DNA of 19,723 nt from Gracilimonas sp031580945 (GCA_031580945.1 JAVLBT010000043.1:1-19723), one strand, 5' to 3'; numbered from the stretch's first letter, positions 7,669 to 15,761 are shown. The notes: generated by a model not told the origin, from the sequence alone. Program-made: numbers and translations.

Positions 7669-9397
7669 CCTATCTGGGTTTTTTCTGTCTCTGTTATTTT
7701 TCCTCTTTTTAAGTCAGGCGAGCCTTTCGCAAAGCTTACAGATCGATGCTTCTCTGTCTGAAACGAATATTTATTCTGGCGAGCAGGTCCGAATTGAACT
7801 TTCCATTTCCGGTTCTTCCCTGGGATCCGTAAGTCAGCCTATTCCTCCTGATATTGAAGGATTGCGATGGTTGCGGGGGAGTACATCACGGGGCACAAAA
7901 TATGTTCTGGAAAATAATACACCGAAGATCACCTATACTTTTGGATACGTTTTTGTAGCGCAGGATCCCGGCAGTTACACCACCCCACCTTTTGAAGTAG
8001 AAATTGATGGCCAAACCTATGAATCCAATATCATTAACTTCACGATTCTGGACCCATCCACAATTGATGAGCAAGAAGCAGAAAGAGCCCCTGATATCTA
8101 TGTGCGGCTTGAACCAAATACAACAAATCCCGTAGTCGGGGAACAGGTAATCGTAGATGTTGTGCTATATTTTAAGAATGGAATAGAAATTTCTTCATAT
8201 CAACCTACACCGGGCTGGAAAGCAGAGGGATTTTGGAAAGAGGAATTACAATATCCACAACGGGCCCAAGCTTCTTCAACTTTAGTGAACGGAGTTCGAT
8301 ATCAAAAGGCGAGTTTGATTCAATACGCCCTTTTCCCGACAAAGTCTGGTGAACTTACACTTAGTCCTTTTGAACTTACATTATCAGTTAGGCAACAACG
8401 CCGGTCAGATCCATTTGGCTTTGGATTCGGTCAGGAACGGGTGGTCGTAGAATCCGTTCCTGTTGATATTAATGCTGAGTCGCTGCCACCTATTAGTGAT
8501 GCTGAATTCATTGGTGCCGTAGGTAATTTTGAAATCACAAGATCGCTGGAACCAAGAGAGGCTATGGTAGGTGAAAGCATTGAAATCACAACTCGTATCT
8601 CAGGTTCCGGAAATGTTCCACTAATCAATAAGCCTGAATATGCTTTTCCTGAAGCGCTGGAAAAATACAATCCCCAGCAGAATTCTTCCATTAACCGTGG
8701 TCAAAAGCAGATATCCGGATCAAGGACTTTTACTGATATCTTGATTGCCAGAAACGCAGGTATGTATACTATTCCGGAGGCCACTCTCGCCTATTACGAC
8801 CCTGCTTCAGAACGCTACCAAAGCCTTACATTGCCGGCTCTAACTTTTTCTGCCAAACGAGACCCCAATGCTAATCTGGCCGATGTTCAGGATCTTGAAT
8901 TTCAGGTTACGCCCATTACAGGATTATCACAATGGACCTCAGCCAGGCAAGTTCCACTATATCAAAAAACGTGGATCTGGGTTCTTATTTTCCTACCCAT
9001 CTTTTTCACAACCGCAGCTTATGGGTATAAAAAGTATCACGATCGAATGATCACAGATTCCGCCTTTGCCCGGTCCAGAACCGCCTCCAAGAATGCAGAA
9101 CAAACACTCAGCAGGATTGAAAATTCCACCGACATCAAAGAAGGATATCACCTCATCGAAAAAGCACTGATACAATTCATAACGGATAAAATGGATCTGC
9201 CACCGGCTGGGCTTTCAAACCGGGACATCATATCAAAAGTAGAAGGCCTTGGGAAATCTGACATTACCACAGAACTGAAGCGATTACTTACCCGTTGTGA
9301 AACTATCGCTTATGCACCAAATGCAAACGCTCAAACCCTTCAATCTGATCTTAAAAAAACCAGAGCTTTGATCAAAGACCTTGGGAGGGTTTTATGA
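7652..9397 (+). CDS. batD: BatD family protein
   Basis: 581 residues. The signal peptide (GNLSGFFLSLLFFLFLSQASLSQ) is followed by a large extracytoplasmic region of beta-sandwich repeats (LQIDASLSETNIYSGEQVRIELSISG; ...NTTNPVVGEQVIVDVVLYF...; ...SLEPREAMVGESIEITTRISGSGNVP...). One membrane helix lies at about 440-460 (WIWVLIFLPIFFTTAAYGY), with a cytoplasmic helical C-terminus after it. This is the BatD/oxygen-tolerance architecture. Its biochemical role is not established; the Bat name comes from aerotolerance phenotypes in Bacteroides. The start chosen is the ATG at 7652, 17 bp inside the previous gene. An in-frame ATG at 7637 is also possible, and the still longer frame from a TTG at 7586 lacks a signal-peptide start. 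The end overlaps batE by 4 bp (ATGA). Confidence 0.9.
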   Translation: MKKIGNLSGFFLSLLFFLFLSQASLSQSLQIDASLSETNIYSGEQVRIELSISGSSLGSVSQPIPPDIEGLRWLRGSTSRGTKYVLENNTPKITYTFGYVFVAQDPGSYTTPPFEVEIDGQTYESNIINFTILDPSTIDEQEAERAPDIYVRLEPNTTNPVVGEQVIVDVVLYFKNGIEISSYQPTPGWKAEGFWKEELQYPQRAQASSTLVNGVRYQKASLIQYALFPTKSGELTLSPFELTLSVRQQRRSDPFGFGFGQERVVVESVPVDINAESLPPISDAEFIGAVGNFEITRSLEPREAMVGESIEITTRISGSGNVPLINKPEYAFPEALEKYNPQQNSSINRGQKQISGSRTFTDILIARNAGMYTIPEATLAYYDPASERYQSLTLPALTFSAKRDPNANLADVQDLEFQVTPITGLSQWTSARQVPLYQKTWIWVLIFLPIFFTTAAYGYKKYHDRMITDSAFARSRTASKNAEQTLSRIENSTDIKEGYHLIEKALIQFITDKMDLPPAGLSNRDIISKVEGLGKSDITTELKRLLTRCETIAYAPNANAQTLQSDLKKTRALIKDLGRVL

Positions 9398-10164
9398 GGC
9401 TAACCTTCTGTTTAAAAATGTTATTTCTACTGACTTTCAGTCATCAATTGTTGGCTCAACAATCCCCGCAGGTTATCTTTGATCAGGCTAATGAATTGTT
9501 GGAGAGCGGAGACCTGATTGGCGCAATGGAACAGTACAGAAACATAGAATCGGAGGGGCAGGTTTCTGGGGCTTTATATGTAAATATGGGAATCGCAGCG
9601 GTTCAACTGGACTCAATGGGAATTGCAAAGTATTATTTCTTGAAAGCCAAGAACTTTAAAACTACACAGGAAAAAGCTGAAAATGCGTTGGAGTACGTAA
9701 ATAGCCAATTCAGCAGGAGGTCTGCCATTTTACCTAAACTTCCCTGGGATAGAGCTATTGACTGGATCAACAACGTTCCCGGGGCTGCCGGTATATTTGT
9801 TATAGGCTTTTTATTAACCCTATCTGGCCTTGTCTTACTTTATGCCTGTTGGTTTGGGAGTTTTGAGTTTCAGAATATTTCATCGTACATCATCACACTA
9901 ATAATAACAGGAAGTGCTTTTGGAATTCTTGCCTTTTATGCGGATTACGTAGATCAACGATATGACCATGCCATTATGATTAATAACTCAAATCGTGTTT
10001 ACCAGAATGCCGATAGAAATGCAGCTTTGGTAAGCATTGCCTACGAAGGATATGACCTAACCGTGGACCACTGGAAAAGTAATGAGGAAGAAAATTGGTT
10101 GTATGTGCGACTTGGAAACGGACAATATGGATGGATACCTGAGAATGGAGTCAAGGTGCTCTAA
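9394..10164 (+). CDS. batE: BatE-like protein: TPR, two membrane helices, SH3-like domain
   Basis: 256 residues. The signal peptide MRLTFCLKMLFLLTFSHQLLA is followed by a TPR pair (QVIFDQANELLESGDLIGAMEQYRNI; GALYVNMGIAAVQLDSMGIAKYYFLKAK). Two membrane helices lie at about 131-153 and 162-183. A bacterial SH3-like domain (about 196-256) ends in NWLYVRLGNGQYGWIPENGVKVL. This TPR + two TM + SH3 arrangement is that of BatE. The ATG overlaps the batD stop by 4 bp, so translation is probably coupled. It is the last gene of the yebC-bat run; no clear terminator follows it before the dipeptidase gene 72 bp downstream. Role inferred: envelope complex with BatD and BatC. Confidence 0.87.
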   Translation: MRLTFCLKMLFLLTFSHQLLAQQSPQVIFDQANELLESGDLIGAMEQYRNIESEGQVSGALYVNMGIAAVQLDSMGIAKYYFLKAKNFKTTQEKAENALEYVNSQFSRRSAILPKLPWDRAIDWINNVPGAAGIFVIGFLLTLSGLVLLYACWFGSFEFQNISSYIITLIITGSAFGILAFYADYVDQRYDHAIMINNSNRVYQNADRNAALVSIAYEGYDLTVDHWKSNEEENWLYVRLGNGQYGWIPENGVKVL

Positions 10165-10236
10165 CCTTTTTCTGGAACATCTCACAAAATCATATACATT
10201 TTTAAAATAACTAAATAGAAAAACTCACTAAGATTT

Positions 10237-11610
10237 ATGAGTACACCTCAAGAATATATAGATCAGAACAAAGATACATTCATCAATGAATTATTTGAAT
10301 TGCTAAAAATACCAAGTGTGAGCACCGATTCTTCTAAAAAAGGAGAGATCAAGAAGGCTGCTGAGTATTTGTCAACACAGCTTAAGAACTTAGACTTGGA
10401 AAAAGTCGAGATCTTTAAGACACCTGGAAATCCTATTGTATATGCGGAACACTGCCCTCACAAAGATCAGCCCACCGTTCTTATTTACGGTCATTACGAC
10501 GTACAACCATCGGATCCAGATGAACTTTGGGAGACCCCTCCATTTGAACCCACCATTAAAGACGGATTGATTTTCGCCCGTGGAGCCAGTGATGACAAAG
10601 GACAGGCTTTTACCCATGTAAAAGCGGTAGAATCCTACAAGAAAACCGGACAAGAACTTCCGGTAAATGTGAAATTCATTCTGGAAGGCGAAGAAGAAAT
10701 TGGCTCTCCAAATCTCGTTCCCTTCCTCGAAGAACACAAAGAGCTGCTGGAATGCGACATGGTATTGATCTCCGATACCGCCATGTTTGGGGAAGACCAA
10801 CCTTCCATCACCTACGGCCTGCGCGGCCTGGCGTATATGGAAATTGAAGTCGTGGGACCGAACCGTGACCTGCATTCCGGCGTTTACGGCGGTGCGGTCG
10901 AAAATCCCGTAAATGTTTTGTGTGAAATTATTGCCAAACTGAAAGATGAAGACGGCGTGATCCAAATTCCAGGCTTTTATGGCAGCGTAGTTGAGCTGAC
11001 CAAAGCCGACCGAGAAGCCTTCGCGCAGCTTCCATTTAATGAAGATGAATACAAGAAATCACTGGAAATAAAAGCGGTGCATGGGGAAAAGGGATATTCT
11101 ACTCTGGAGCGTGCTTCTGCCCGGCCAACGCTGGATGTAAATGGCATCTGGGGCGGCTACCAGGGAGAAGGTGCAAAAACGGTGCTCCCATCCAAAGCAA
11201 ATGCAAAAGTGAGCATGCGTATAGTCCCAAACCAAGATCCAAAAGAAATTGCGCAGCTTTTCAAGAAGCACGTGGAATCGCTGGCTCCTGATACTGTAAA
11301 AGTGAAAGTTACCGAACACCACGGGGGACACCCGGCCGTAACCGACCTGGATTTTTACGGACTAAAAGCTGGCGCAAAAGCCTTTGAAGAAGTGTATGAC
11401 AAAGAAGTGCTATTTTCTCGTGAAGGCGGCTCAATCCCTATTGTAGCTGATTTCAAACGCGTATTAGGTGTTGAGTCCATCCTCATGGGTTTTGGATTGA
11501 CCAGCAATGCTATCCACTCGCCCAACGAGAATTTTTCGGTGAAGGATTTTCACCGCGGCATCAAAACTTCAGCTAAATTTCTGGAATTGTTACCGGATTT
11601 TGCGGAGTAA
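10237..11610 (+). CDS. M20 family metallodipeptidase
   Basis: 457 residues with no signal peptide, so probably cytoplasmic. The di-zinc M20 catalytic domain carries IYGHYDVQPSD (H86 zinc ligand, D88), ARGASDDKG (D119 bridging ligand), EGEEEIGS (about 150-157, catalytic and metal glutamates) and a late NAIHSPNENF with the last metal histidine. The lid/dimerisation domain includes GPNRDLHSGVYGG. Length and motifs fit the ArgE/DapE/CNDP-type dipeptidases annotated as 'dipeptidase' in Bacteroidota, which cleave a broad range of dipeptides. The exact substrate cannot be told. It starts with an ATG, stands apart from batE by 72 bp, and is followed by its own terminator. Confidence 0.92.
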   Translation: MSTPQEYIDQNKDTFINELFELLKIPSVSTDSSKKGEIKKAAEYLSTQLKNLDLEKVEIFKTPGNPIVYAEHCPHKDQPTVLIYGHYDVQPSDPDELWETPPFEPTIKDGLIFARGASDDKGQAFTHVKAVESYKKTGQELPVNVKFILEGEEEIGSPNLVPFLEEHKELLECDMVLISDTAMFGEDQPSITYGLRGLAYMEIEVVGPNRDLHSGVYGGAVENPVNVLCEIIAKLKDEDGVIQIPGFYGSVVELTKADREAFAQLPFNEDEYKKSLEIKAVHGEKGYSTLERASARPTLDVNGIWGGYQGEGAKTVLPSKANAKVSMRIVPNQDPKEIAQLFKKHVESLAPDTVKVKVTEHHGGHPAVTDLDFYGLKAGAKAFEEVYDKEVLFSREGGSIPIVADFKRVLGVESILMGFGLTSNAIHSPNENFSVKDFHRGIKTSAKFLELLPDFAE

Positions 11611-11652
11611 TTTTTACTCTATTCAAGAAGTCAATTTCGACGAATTTATATT

Positions 11653-11683
11653 AGCGTGGTTCATTTTTGAGCCGCGCTTTTTT
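11653..11683 (+). terminator. Rho-independent terminator of the dipeptidase gene
   Basis: A 10-bp stem (11653-11662 with 11669-11678, two T-G wobbles) around a 6-base loop is followed by six further T. It lies 43 bp after the dipeptidase stop. Confidence 0.85.
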
Positions 11684-11854
11684 GTATCACAAATTCTTTA
11701 TTTGATACGCAACAATAGGAGTTCCAAAGCAGAACAGCGGAAGGATTCTTAATTCACTGCTCGGCAATTGTTCAGTATTATTAAGCCGCACCAAGCACAT
11801 GCCACAATTTCACAAACTACAGCCTTCCACTATGTACCAATCCAAAATTTCACT

Positions 11855-12649
11855 ATGTTTAGCGCGAATCAGGAATCAAAATCAGTTGTGGAAATTTTAG
11901 GAATCGACATAGGAAGCTATGGCATTAAAGGGGCCATCGTAGATACCGAGAAAGGTGAAATCGTCTCTAAAAAACGCACCACAGATAAAATTGAAGATAC
12001 CCGCCCCCATAAGCTGATCTCCAAATTGCATAAAGTGGTTAAAAAATTTGACTGGGACGGCCCCATTGGTTGTGCTTTTCCAGCAGCCACCAGCCGGGGA
12101 ATTGTTTTGTCAACCACACATATGGATCAGGGTTGGGTAGACGCTGATGCTGATCACCTGTTTTCAGAGATCTCTGGGTGTAACGTAAGCGTTATCAATG
12201 ATACGGATGCTGTTGGACTGGCTGAGATGACTTTCGGTGTTGGCAAAGGGCAACGAGGTACTGTGATGGTATTAACGGTAGGAACTGGCATTGGATCTTC
12301 TCTTTTTATTGATGGTATACTTGTTCCAAACACAGAACTTGGTCAAATCGAGATCAAAGGTATAAGTGTGGAACAGCGAGCATCAAACAGAGCCCGAAAA
12401 GAAGAGGGAATCAGGAAAAAAACCTGGGGTAAACGGCTGCAATTGGTGTTGGAGCACTACGAAAAACTTATACATCCTGATCTCTTTATTCTGGGCGGAC
12501 AACTTTCCAAAAAAGCCGATAAAACCTTTCCTTACATAAAGATCAAAACCAAATTTAAGGCTGCCAGCTTATTGAACAATGCCAGTATTGTAGGGGCAGC
12601 ATATTATGCGGCATCGGTTCAGGTAAAAAACAAAGAATTTTATCGATAG
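11855..12649 (+). CDS. ppgK: Polyphosphate--glucose phosphotransferase (ROK family)
   Basis: 264 residues from the ATG at 11855 (MFSANQESKSVVEILGIDIGS). The frame extends 29 codons upstream to a TTG, but that leader is not ROK-like. The family phosphorylates glucose to glucose-6-phosphate using inorganic polyphosphate and sometimes ATP. Motifs are the phosphate-1 loop GIDIGSYGIKGAIVD, VINDTDAVGLAEM (the catalytic Asp), and VGTGIGSSLFIDGILVPNTELGQ, typical of PPGK. RASNRARKEEG and LFILGGQLSKKADKTFPYI follow. The ROK E-x-G-H histidine, present in most relatives, reads Q here (TELGQIE). It sits alone between the dipeptidase terminator and a convergent VOC gene. Confidence 0.9.
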   Translation: MFSANQESKSVVEILGIDIGSYGIKGAIVDTEKGEIVSKKRTTDKIEDTRPHKLISKLHKVVKKFDWDGPIGCAFPAATSRGIVLSTTHMDQGWVDADADHLFSEISGCNVSVINDTDAVGLAEMTFGVGKGQRGTVMVLTVGTGIGSSLFIDGILVPNTELGQIEIKGISVEQRASNRARKEEGIRKKTWGKRLQLVLEHYEKLIHPDLFILGGQLSKKADKTFPYIKIKTKFKAASLLNNASIVGAAYYAASVQVKNKEFYR

Positions 12650-12669
12650 AGTTAACAATATCCCCTACT

Positions 12670-12684
12670 AACCATTCCAGGGTT
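12670..12684. repeat. Isolated REP-like half-site
   Basis: AACCATTCCAGGGTT matches the 15-base REP hairpin core AACCCTTCCAGGGTT of 16131-16906 at 14 of 15 positions. It lies in the short convergent spacer between ppgK and the VOC gene, a usual place for REP elements. No second arm is visible nearby, so it may be a decayed copy or coincidence. Confidence 0.4.
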
Positions 12685-12699
12685 GATTAAGGGAAAAGC

Positions 12700-13077
12700 T
12701 CAATCAAAAGAATGAAGTGCAATTCGATTTCCTTCTGAATCGATGATCACCGCCATGTAACCGTTTTCTTCGTTGATGAGTTGCTTTTGCACAGAGATCT
12801 CACCACCGGCTTTAACCACCCGGTCAAGAACTTTTTGCAGATCTGGATTGGCATTCATGTAAAGTAAAGGCCCATGAGTTTTACTTGGCTGATACCAGTC
12901 TTCACTTTTTATAAGGGCACCGCTTACCCCATCTGGCTCACCGGGAAACATGATCATTTCAAAATTATCCCCAACATTAAGCGGTTGCAATTCATAATCA
13001 AATATTTCTTCATAAAACGTATGTGCACGTTTAATATCATCAACAGGAATTTCAAACCAACTTATCGCATTTTTCAT
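12700..13077 (-). CDS. VOC family protein (glyoxalase/bleomycin-resistance fold)
   Basis: 125 residues forming the two beta-alpha-beta-beta-beta modules of the vicinal-oxygen-chelate fold. The first is ISWFEIPVDDIKRAHTFYEEIFDYEL...FEMIMFPGE...SGALIKS; the second is GPLLYMNANPDLQKVLDRVVKAGGEISVQKQLIN...GYMAVIIDSEGNRIALHS. The start used is the ATG at 13077, preceded by GGTGG at 5 bp. The longer frame from a TTG at 13104 lacks this support and adds MNQKEWVVD, which is not part of the fold. The substrate is unknown; family members include lyases, dioxygenases and resistance proteins. It is 125 bp downstream of the marR-type gene on the same strand and may be controlled by it. Confidence 0.88.
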   Translation of the reverse strand: MKNAISWFEIPVDDIKRAHTFYEEIFDYELQPLNVGDNFEMIMFPGEPDGVSGALIKSEDWYQPSKTHGPLLYMNANPDLQKVLDRVVKAGGEISVQKQLINEENGYMAVIIDSEGNRIALHSFD

Positions 13078-13202
13078 ATCCACCACCCATTCTTTTTGAT
13101 TCAACTGATTTTAGGTTGATGAAATATCAGAGTCAAGTACAATATTTTATAAACTGGTGGACTGAAATAACTTATCAATTTGAAAAGTCAAAGCAAGGCA
13201 GG

Positions 13203-13631
13203 CTACGCCCGGGCCTTTTTAAGCAATGCATTTAATTGTGATGCTTCGTCATCATTCAATAGCTCAAATCTTTCGTCCAGTTTGTGGATGTGGTCATCCA
13301 CCTGAGCTATGAGTCGTAATCCTGCATATTTGATAAATACCTGCACTAATCTGCCGTCGTCTGGATCTTGCCGCTTTCGTACCAACTCTTTTTCAATCAG
13401 GCGATCTACCAACCGGGACGTATCTGATTTAGCATCAACCATTTTAGCTTGTATTTCTTTGGTGGACATCGGCTCATTTTTGGCCTCTTTTAGTATTCTG
13501 AGGATAGCGAGCTGCTTTTGTGTAATACCATAATCATCGAGAAATTCTTTTATCTGTGTACGCATCCATACTTCTGTTTCAAAGATATTTTCTCTTAATT
13601 CCTGCCAAACGGATTCTTTGGTGTCCTGCAT
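13203..13631 (-). CDS. MarR family transcriptional regulator
   Basis: 142 residues with the MarR winged helix-turn-helix. A dimerisation helix (WQELRENIFETEVWMRTQIKEFLDDY) is followed by ITQKQLAILRILKEAK, the recognition helix region (MVDAKSDTSRLVDRLIEKELV, 64-84) and the wing RKRQDPDDGRLVQVFI (85-100). A final long dimer helix (VDDHIHKLDERFELLNDDEASQLNALLKKA) closes the protein. It is a dimeric DNA-binding repressor or activator in the cytoplasm. No redox cysteine is present, so it is not an OhrR-type thiol sensor. The ATG starts 47 bp below a good promoter at 13678-13708. The VOC gene downstream is the natural candidate target besides itself, but this is inference. Confidence 0.92.
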   Translation of the reverse strand: MQDTKESVWQELRENIFETEVWMRTQIKEFLDDYGITQKQLAILRILKEAKNEPMSTKEIQAKMVDAKSDTSRLVDRLIEKELVRKRQDPDDGRLVQVFIKYAGLRLIAQVDDHIHKLDERFELLNDDEASQLNALLKKARA

Positions 13632-13677
13632 GGTAGCCTTAATATTTATTTTATGTTGTAGATGATAGAATTGCTCT

Positions 13678-13708
13678 CAAAGATAATGTGCAAACATCAA
13701 CGGTACAA
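13678..13708 (-). promoter_or_regulatory. Bacteroidota-type promoter for the marR-like gene
   Basis: On the minus strand TTG (13706-13708) and TATCTTTG (13678-13685) are separated by exactly 20 bases. This matches the TTG / TAnnTTTG -33/-7 pattern of Bacteroidota primary-sigma promoters with usual spacing. The implied start site is about 40 bases before the ATG at 13631. A perfect tandem octamer, CAACGGTA twice (13698-13713), covers the -33 side. Confidence 0.65.
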
Positions 13709-13713
13709 CGGTA
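13698..13713. repeat. Tandem octamer CAACGGTA x2 at the marR promoter
   Basis: Two perfect copies of CAACGGTA lie head to tail and overlap the -33 element. They could be an operator for the MarR protein or another regulator. MarR sites are more often inverted repeats, so this is speculative. Confidence 0.4.
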
Positions 13714-13937
13714 ATGTTTCGTTTTAGAATTTGAATCTCCTCTCAGATTTGAATGAATTCTTGAGATTCTTCAGTTGGCAACATATAGAAACCAACTTCA
13801 CTGGGAAGACGAGATCGTGTCAACCGAGTGTCCGAAGCATATTCAATACCTTATAAAAATCATTCTCGGGCAAGCGGCAATCTAATTGTTCGAAAAACTT
13901 ATAATGATTGAACTACCGCTTATTCTCCAAAACCGGT

Positions 13938-14270
13938 TCATCCCACGCATTTTACGCAGCGGGTGGTATGCGGCATGTATTCGAGCCGGCCAAAGGGGAT
14001 TTCATCTCCGCATTTTGTGCATTTTCCAAAATTGTCTTTTTCCAGGTTCTCCTGTGCACGTTTTAGCTTTTGAAGCTGTTTCTTTTTTTCTCTGAGTGAT
14101 GCTTCATTGATGGTTTTGTTGTTAATAGCATCCATGCGGGAAATGCGGCCAATGGATGCATCAAGCGGAATAGGCTTTACCAGCTCACGGAGCTCTTCAA
14201 TATCTGAAGTAGTTTCCTTAATACGCTCTTCAACGATATTCTTTAGCTTACTCTTCTCTTCTGAAGTCAT
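13938..14270 (-). CDS. TraR/DksA family C4 zinc-finger protein
   Basis: 110 residues: an N-terminal coiled coil (about 1-80, with GRISRMDAINN in the middle) and a C-terminal four-cysteine zinc finger CTKCGDEI...TTRCVKC (C84, C87, C105, C108). The fold is that of DksA/TraR proteins, which enter the RNA polymerase secondary channel and modulate initiation, some together with ppGpp. This short version is common in Bacteroidota, and its role there is poorly defined. The acidic tip residues typical of DksA (DxxDxA) are replaced here by SRMDAI, which resembles the stand-alone DksA-like variants. It starts 18 bp after the TPR gene and is probably cotranscribed with it. Confidence 0.9.
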   Translation of the reverse strand: MTSEEKSKLKNIVEERIKETTSDIEELRELVKPIPLDASIGRISRMDAINNKTINEASLREKKKQLQKLKRAQENLEKDNFGKCTKCGDEIPFGRLEYMPHTTRCVKCVG

Positions 14271-14288
14271 TGTTTTCCCTGGTTTAGC

Positions 14289-15761
14289 TTACTTAGTTGC
14301 CACTAATTCGGAAGCTTTCTCTTTTTGTAAAAATGAGTGTTTTCTTCTTGGTGTGCGATCTAATTGGGCTTCATAAGCTTCAAAAGCCTCTTTATATTTC
14401 CCGTGATCCATCAACACATCTCCAAGCAATTCATACGATGGCTTAACGATGGTAGGTGGACCAAAGTCAAGTGGCAGTTCTGATTCAGACTGTGCGGTTT
14501 TTTTTAATAGATCAATTCCCTGATCAATTTTTCCTTCTTCAATAAGCACTAAACTTTTGATCTGGTCTACCTGAATATTCCGTTCTTTACTTTCTGGTGT
14601 TTCCATCAGTTTATCCAGGTTTTGTTGAGCTTTATCAATATTATTCATTTTAACCGCCGCCAGTGCTGACGTAAAAAAGTAGTTTTGTCCTGATCGGTTT
14701 TCCGGATCATATTCTGTTTTCCATTCATCTGCGGCCACCCATAGTTCCGTATCTACAATATAATGTCCGCGCATTACGGCAAAATGCCATTTCTCACTAC
14801 CACTTGGTTCCCCCTTAATGCGGTCGTAACATTTCAGTAAAACTTCGCGAGCTTTTTCTTCCTCACCGTTTTGCAGGTATCCATATTGCAACCACCACGG
14901 ATAATGGCCACAAACAGTGATCTGCTCTCCTAATTCTTTTTGCCTTGTGTTTTGGACCTTTCTGGCTATGATATTTGCCTGGATGGTTTCCTTCCACATA
15001 CCAAGCGCGAGAAAAATATGGGACGTCATATGCTGTGCATGGGCTGCTGCAGGGGCAATCTTAGAATAGGCTTTGGCCATAGGCAGTCCCAGCGGTGCAT
15101 GAATGGGATCATCAAAAGAATGAATAAGATAATGTGCTGCACCGGGGTGCTTTTGATTTTCATTCCACACATCAAACAATTCGGCAGCTGCTTTCATGTA
15201 GGTCTTGAAGTCGCGTCCCTCGTGCGCTGTTCCCAAAATAGACAGTCCGTAAAATACTGTTATTTCATGATCTTGCGGATATTTTTGATGAAGGTCGCCC
15301 ATGTATTCCATATACAAATCATCCCGCTCTTCTTTTGATTTCCCAATCGTTTTTTCTGTGTTTCCATACAATATTTCCAGCGACATCAGCAGGTCTTTCT
15401 CTCTTTGGCTTGATGCAGCGGCCTGTCGTTCCTCAACCGTTTCACCCAGATTCCTCAACACATTCATAGCCGCATCCCGATCTTGCTGAAACCAAATAGG
15501 ATGATTATGCGATTTCGCTTCTCCATAGTGCGCCATCACAAAATCCGGATCGATCTCTCGTGCTCGCTGAAATGCCCGGGCGGCATCCTCATATTCAAAA
15601 TTGTGTAGAAACAGCATCCCTTCGATGAATTCGGATTGTGCTTCTTCAGCTCCGGAGTTTGGGAAATTAATCTCTCCCAGAAGGTTATCTTGGGCATTGA
15701 CTGTTTGATGGATAAACATCATCACTAAAAAAGGAAGAAAGAGAAATACAATTTTTTTCAT
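14289..15761 (-). CDS. Secreted TPR protein with His-rich core
   Basis: 490 residues. The signal peptide MKKIVFLFLPFLVMMFIHQTVNA is followed by QDNLLG, so it is exported, probably to the periplasm. TPR units run through the protein, for example FIEGMLFLHNFEYEDAARAFQRAREIDPDF near 45-74 and YELLGDVLMDHGKYKEAFEAYEAQLDRTP near the C-terminus. A stretch unlike TPR carries many histidines: AHYGEAKSHNHPIW (H78, H85, H87), HPGAAHYLIHSFDDPIHA (H205, H210, H214, H221) and HAQHMTSH (H241, H244, H248). I recognise this as a widespread uncharacterised TPR family but know no function. A metal or haem site is a guess. It leads a two-gene unit with the DksA-type gene 18 bp downstream. Confidence 0.88.
   Translation of the reverse strand: MKKIVFLFLPFLVMMFIHQTVNAQDNLLGEINFPNSGAEEAQSEFIEGMLFLHNFEYEDAARAFQRAREIDPDFVMAHYGEAKSHNHPIWFQQDRDAAMNVLRNLGETVEERQAAASSQREKDLLMSLEILYGNTEKTIGKSKEERDDLYMEYMGDLHQKYPQDHEITVFYGLSILGTAHEGRDFKTYMKAAAELFDVWNENQKHPGAAHYLIHSFDDPIHAPLGLPMAKAYSKIAPAAAHAQHMTSHIFLALGMWKETIQANIIARKVQNTRQKELGEQITVCGHYPWWLQYGYLQNGEEEKAREVLLKCYDRIKGEPSGSEKWHFAVMRGHYIVDTELWVAADEWKTEYDPENRSGQNYFFTSALAAVKMNNIDKAQQNLDKLMETPESKERNIQVDQIKSLVLIEEGKIDQGIDLLKKTAQSESELPLDFGPPTIVKPSYELLGDVLMDHGKYKEAFEAYEAQLDRTPRRKHSFLQKEKASELVATK

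Larger units (their letters stand above)
13632..13937. other. 306-bp gene-free interval between the dksA-type and marR-type genes
   Basis: Besides the promoter and tandem octamer near its left end, it holds a 7-bp inverted pair, GAATCTC...GAGATTC (roughly 13740-13780). It also holds a weak hairpin (AGTTGG...CCAACT) further right. The right part follows the dksA-type gene and shows no convincing terminator. I see no open frame of note on either strand. Confidence 0.6.

Noticed and set aside
11768..11854. Longer ppgK start from a TTG giving 29 more residues
   Set aside because: The extra residues are not ROK-like, and an ATG lies 20 residues before the conserved phosphate loop.
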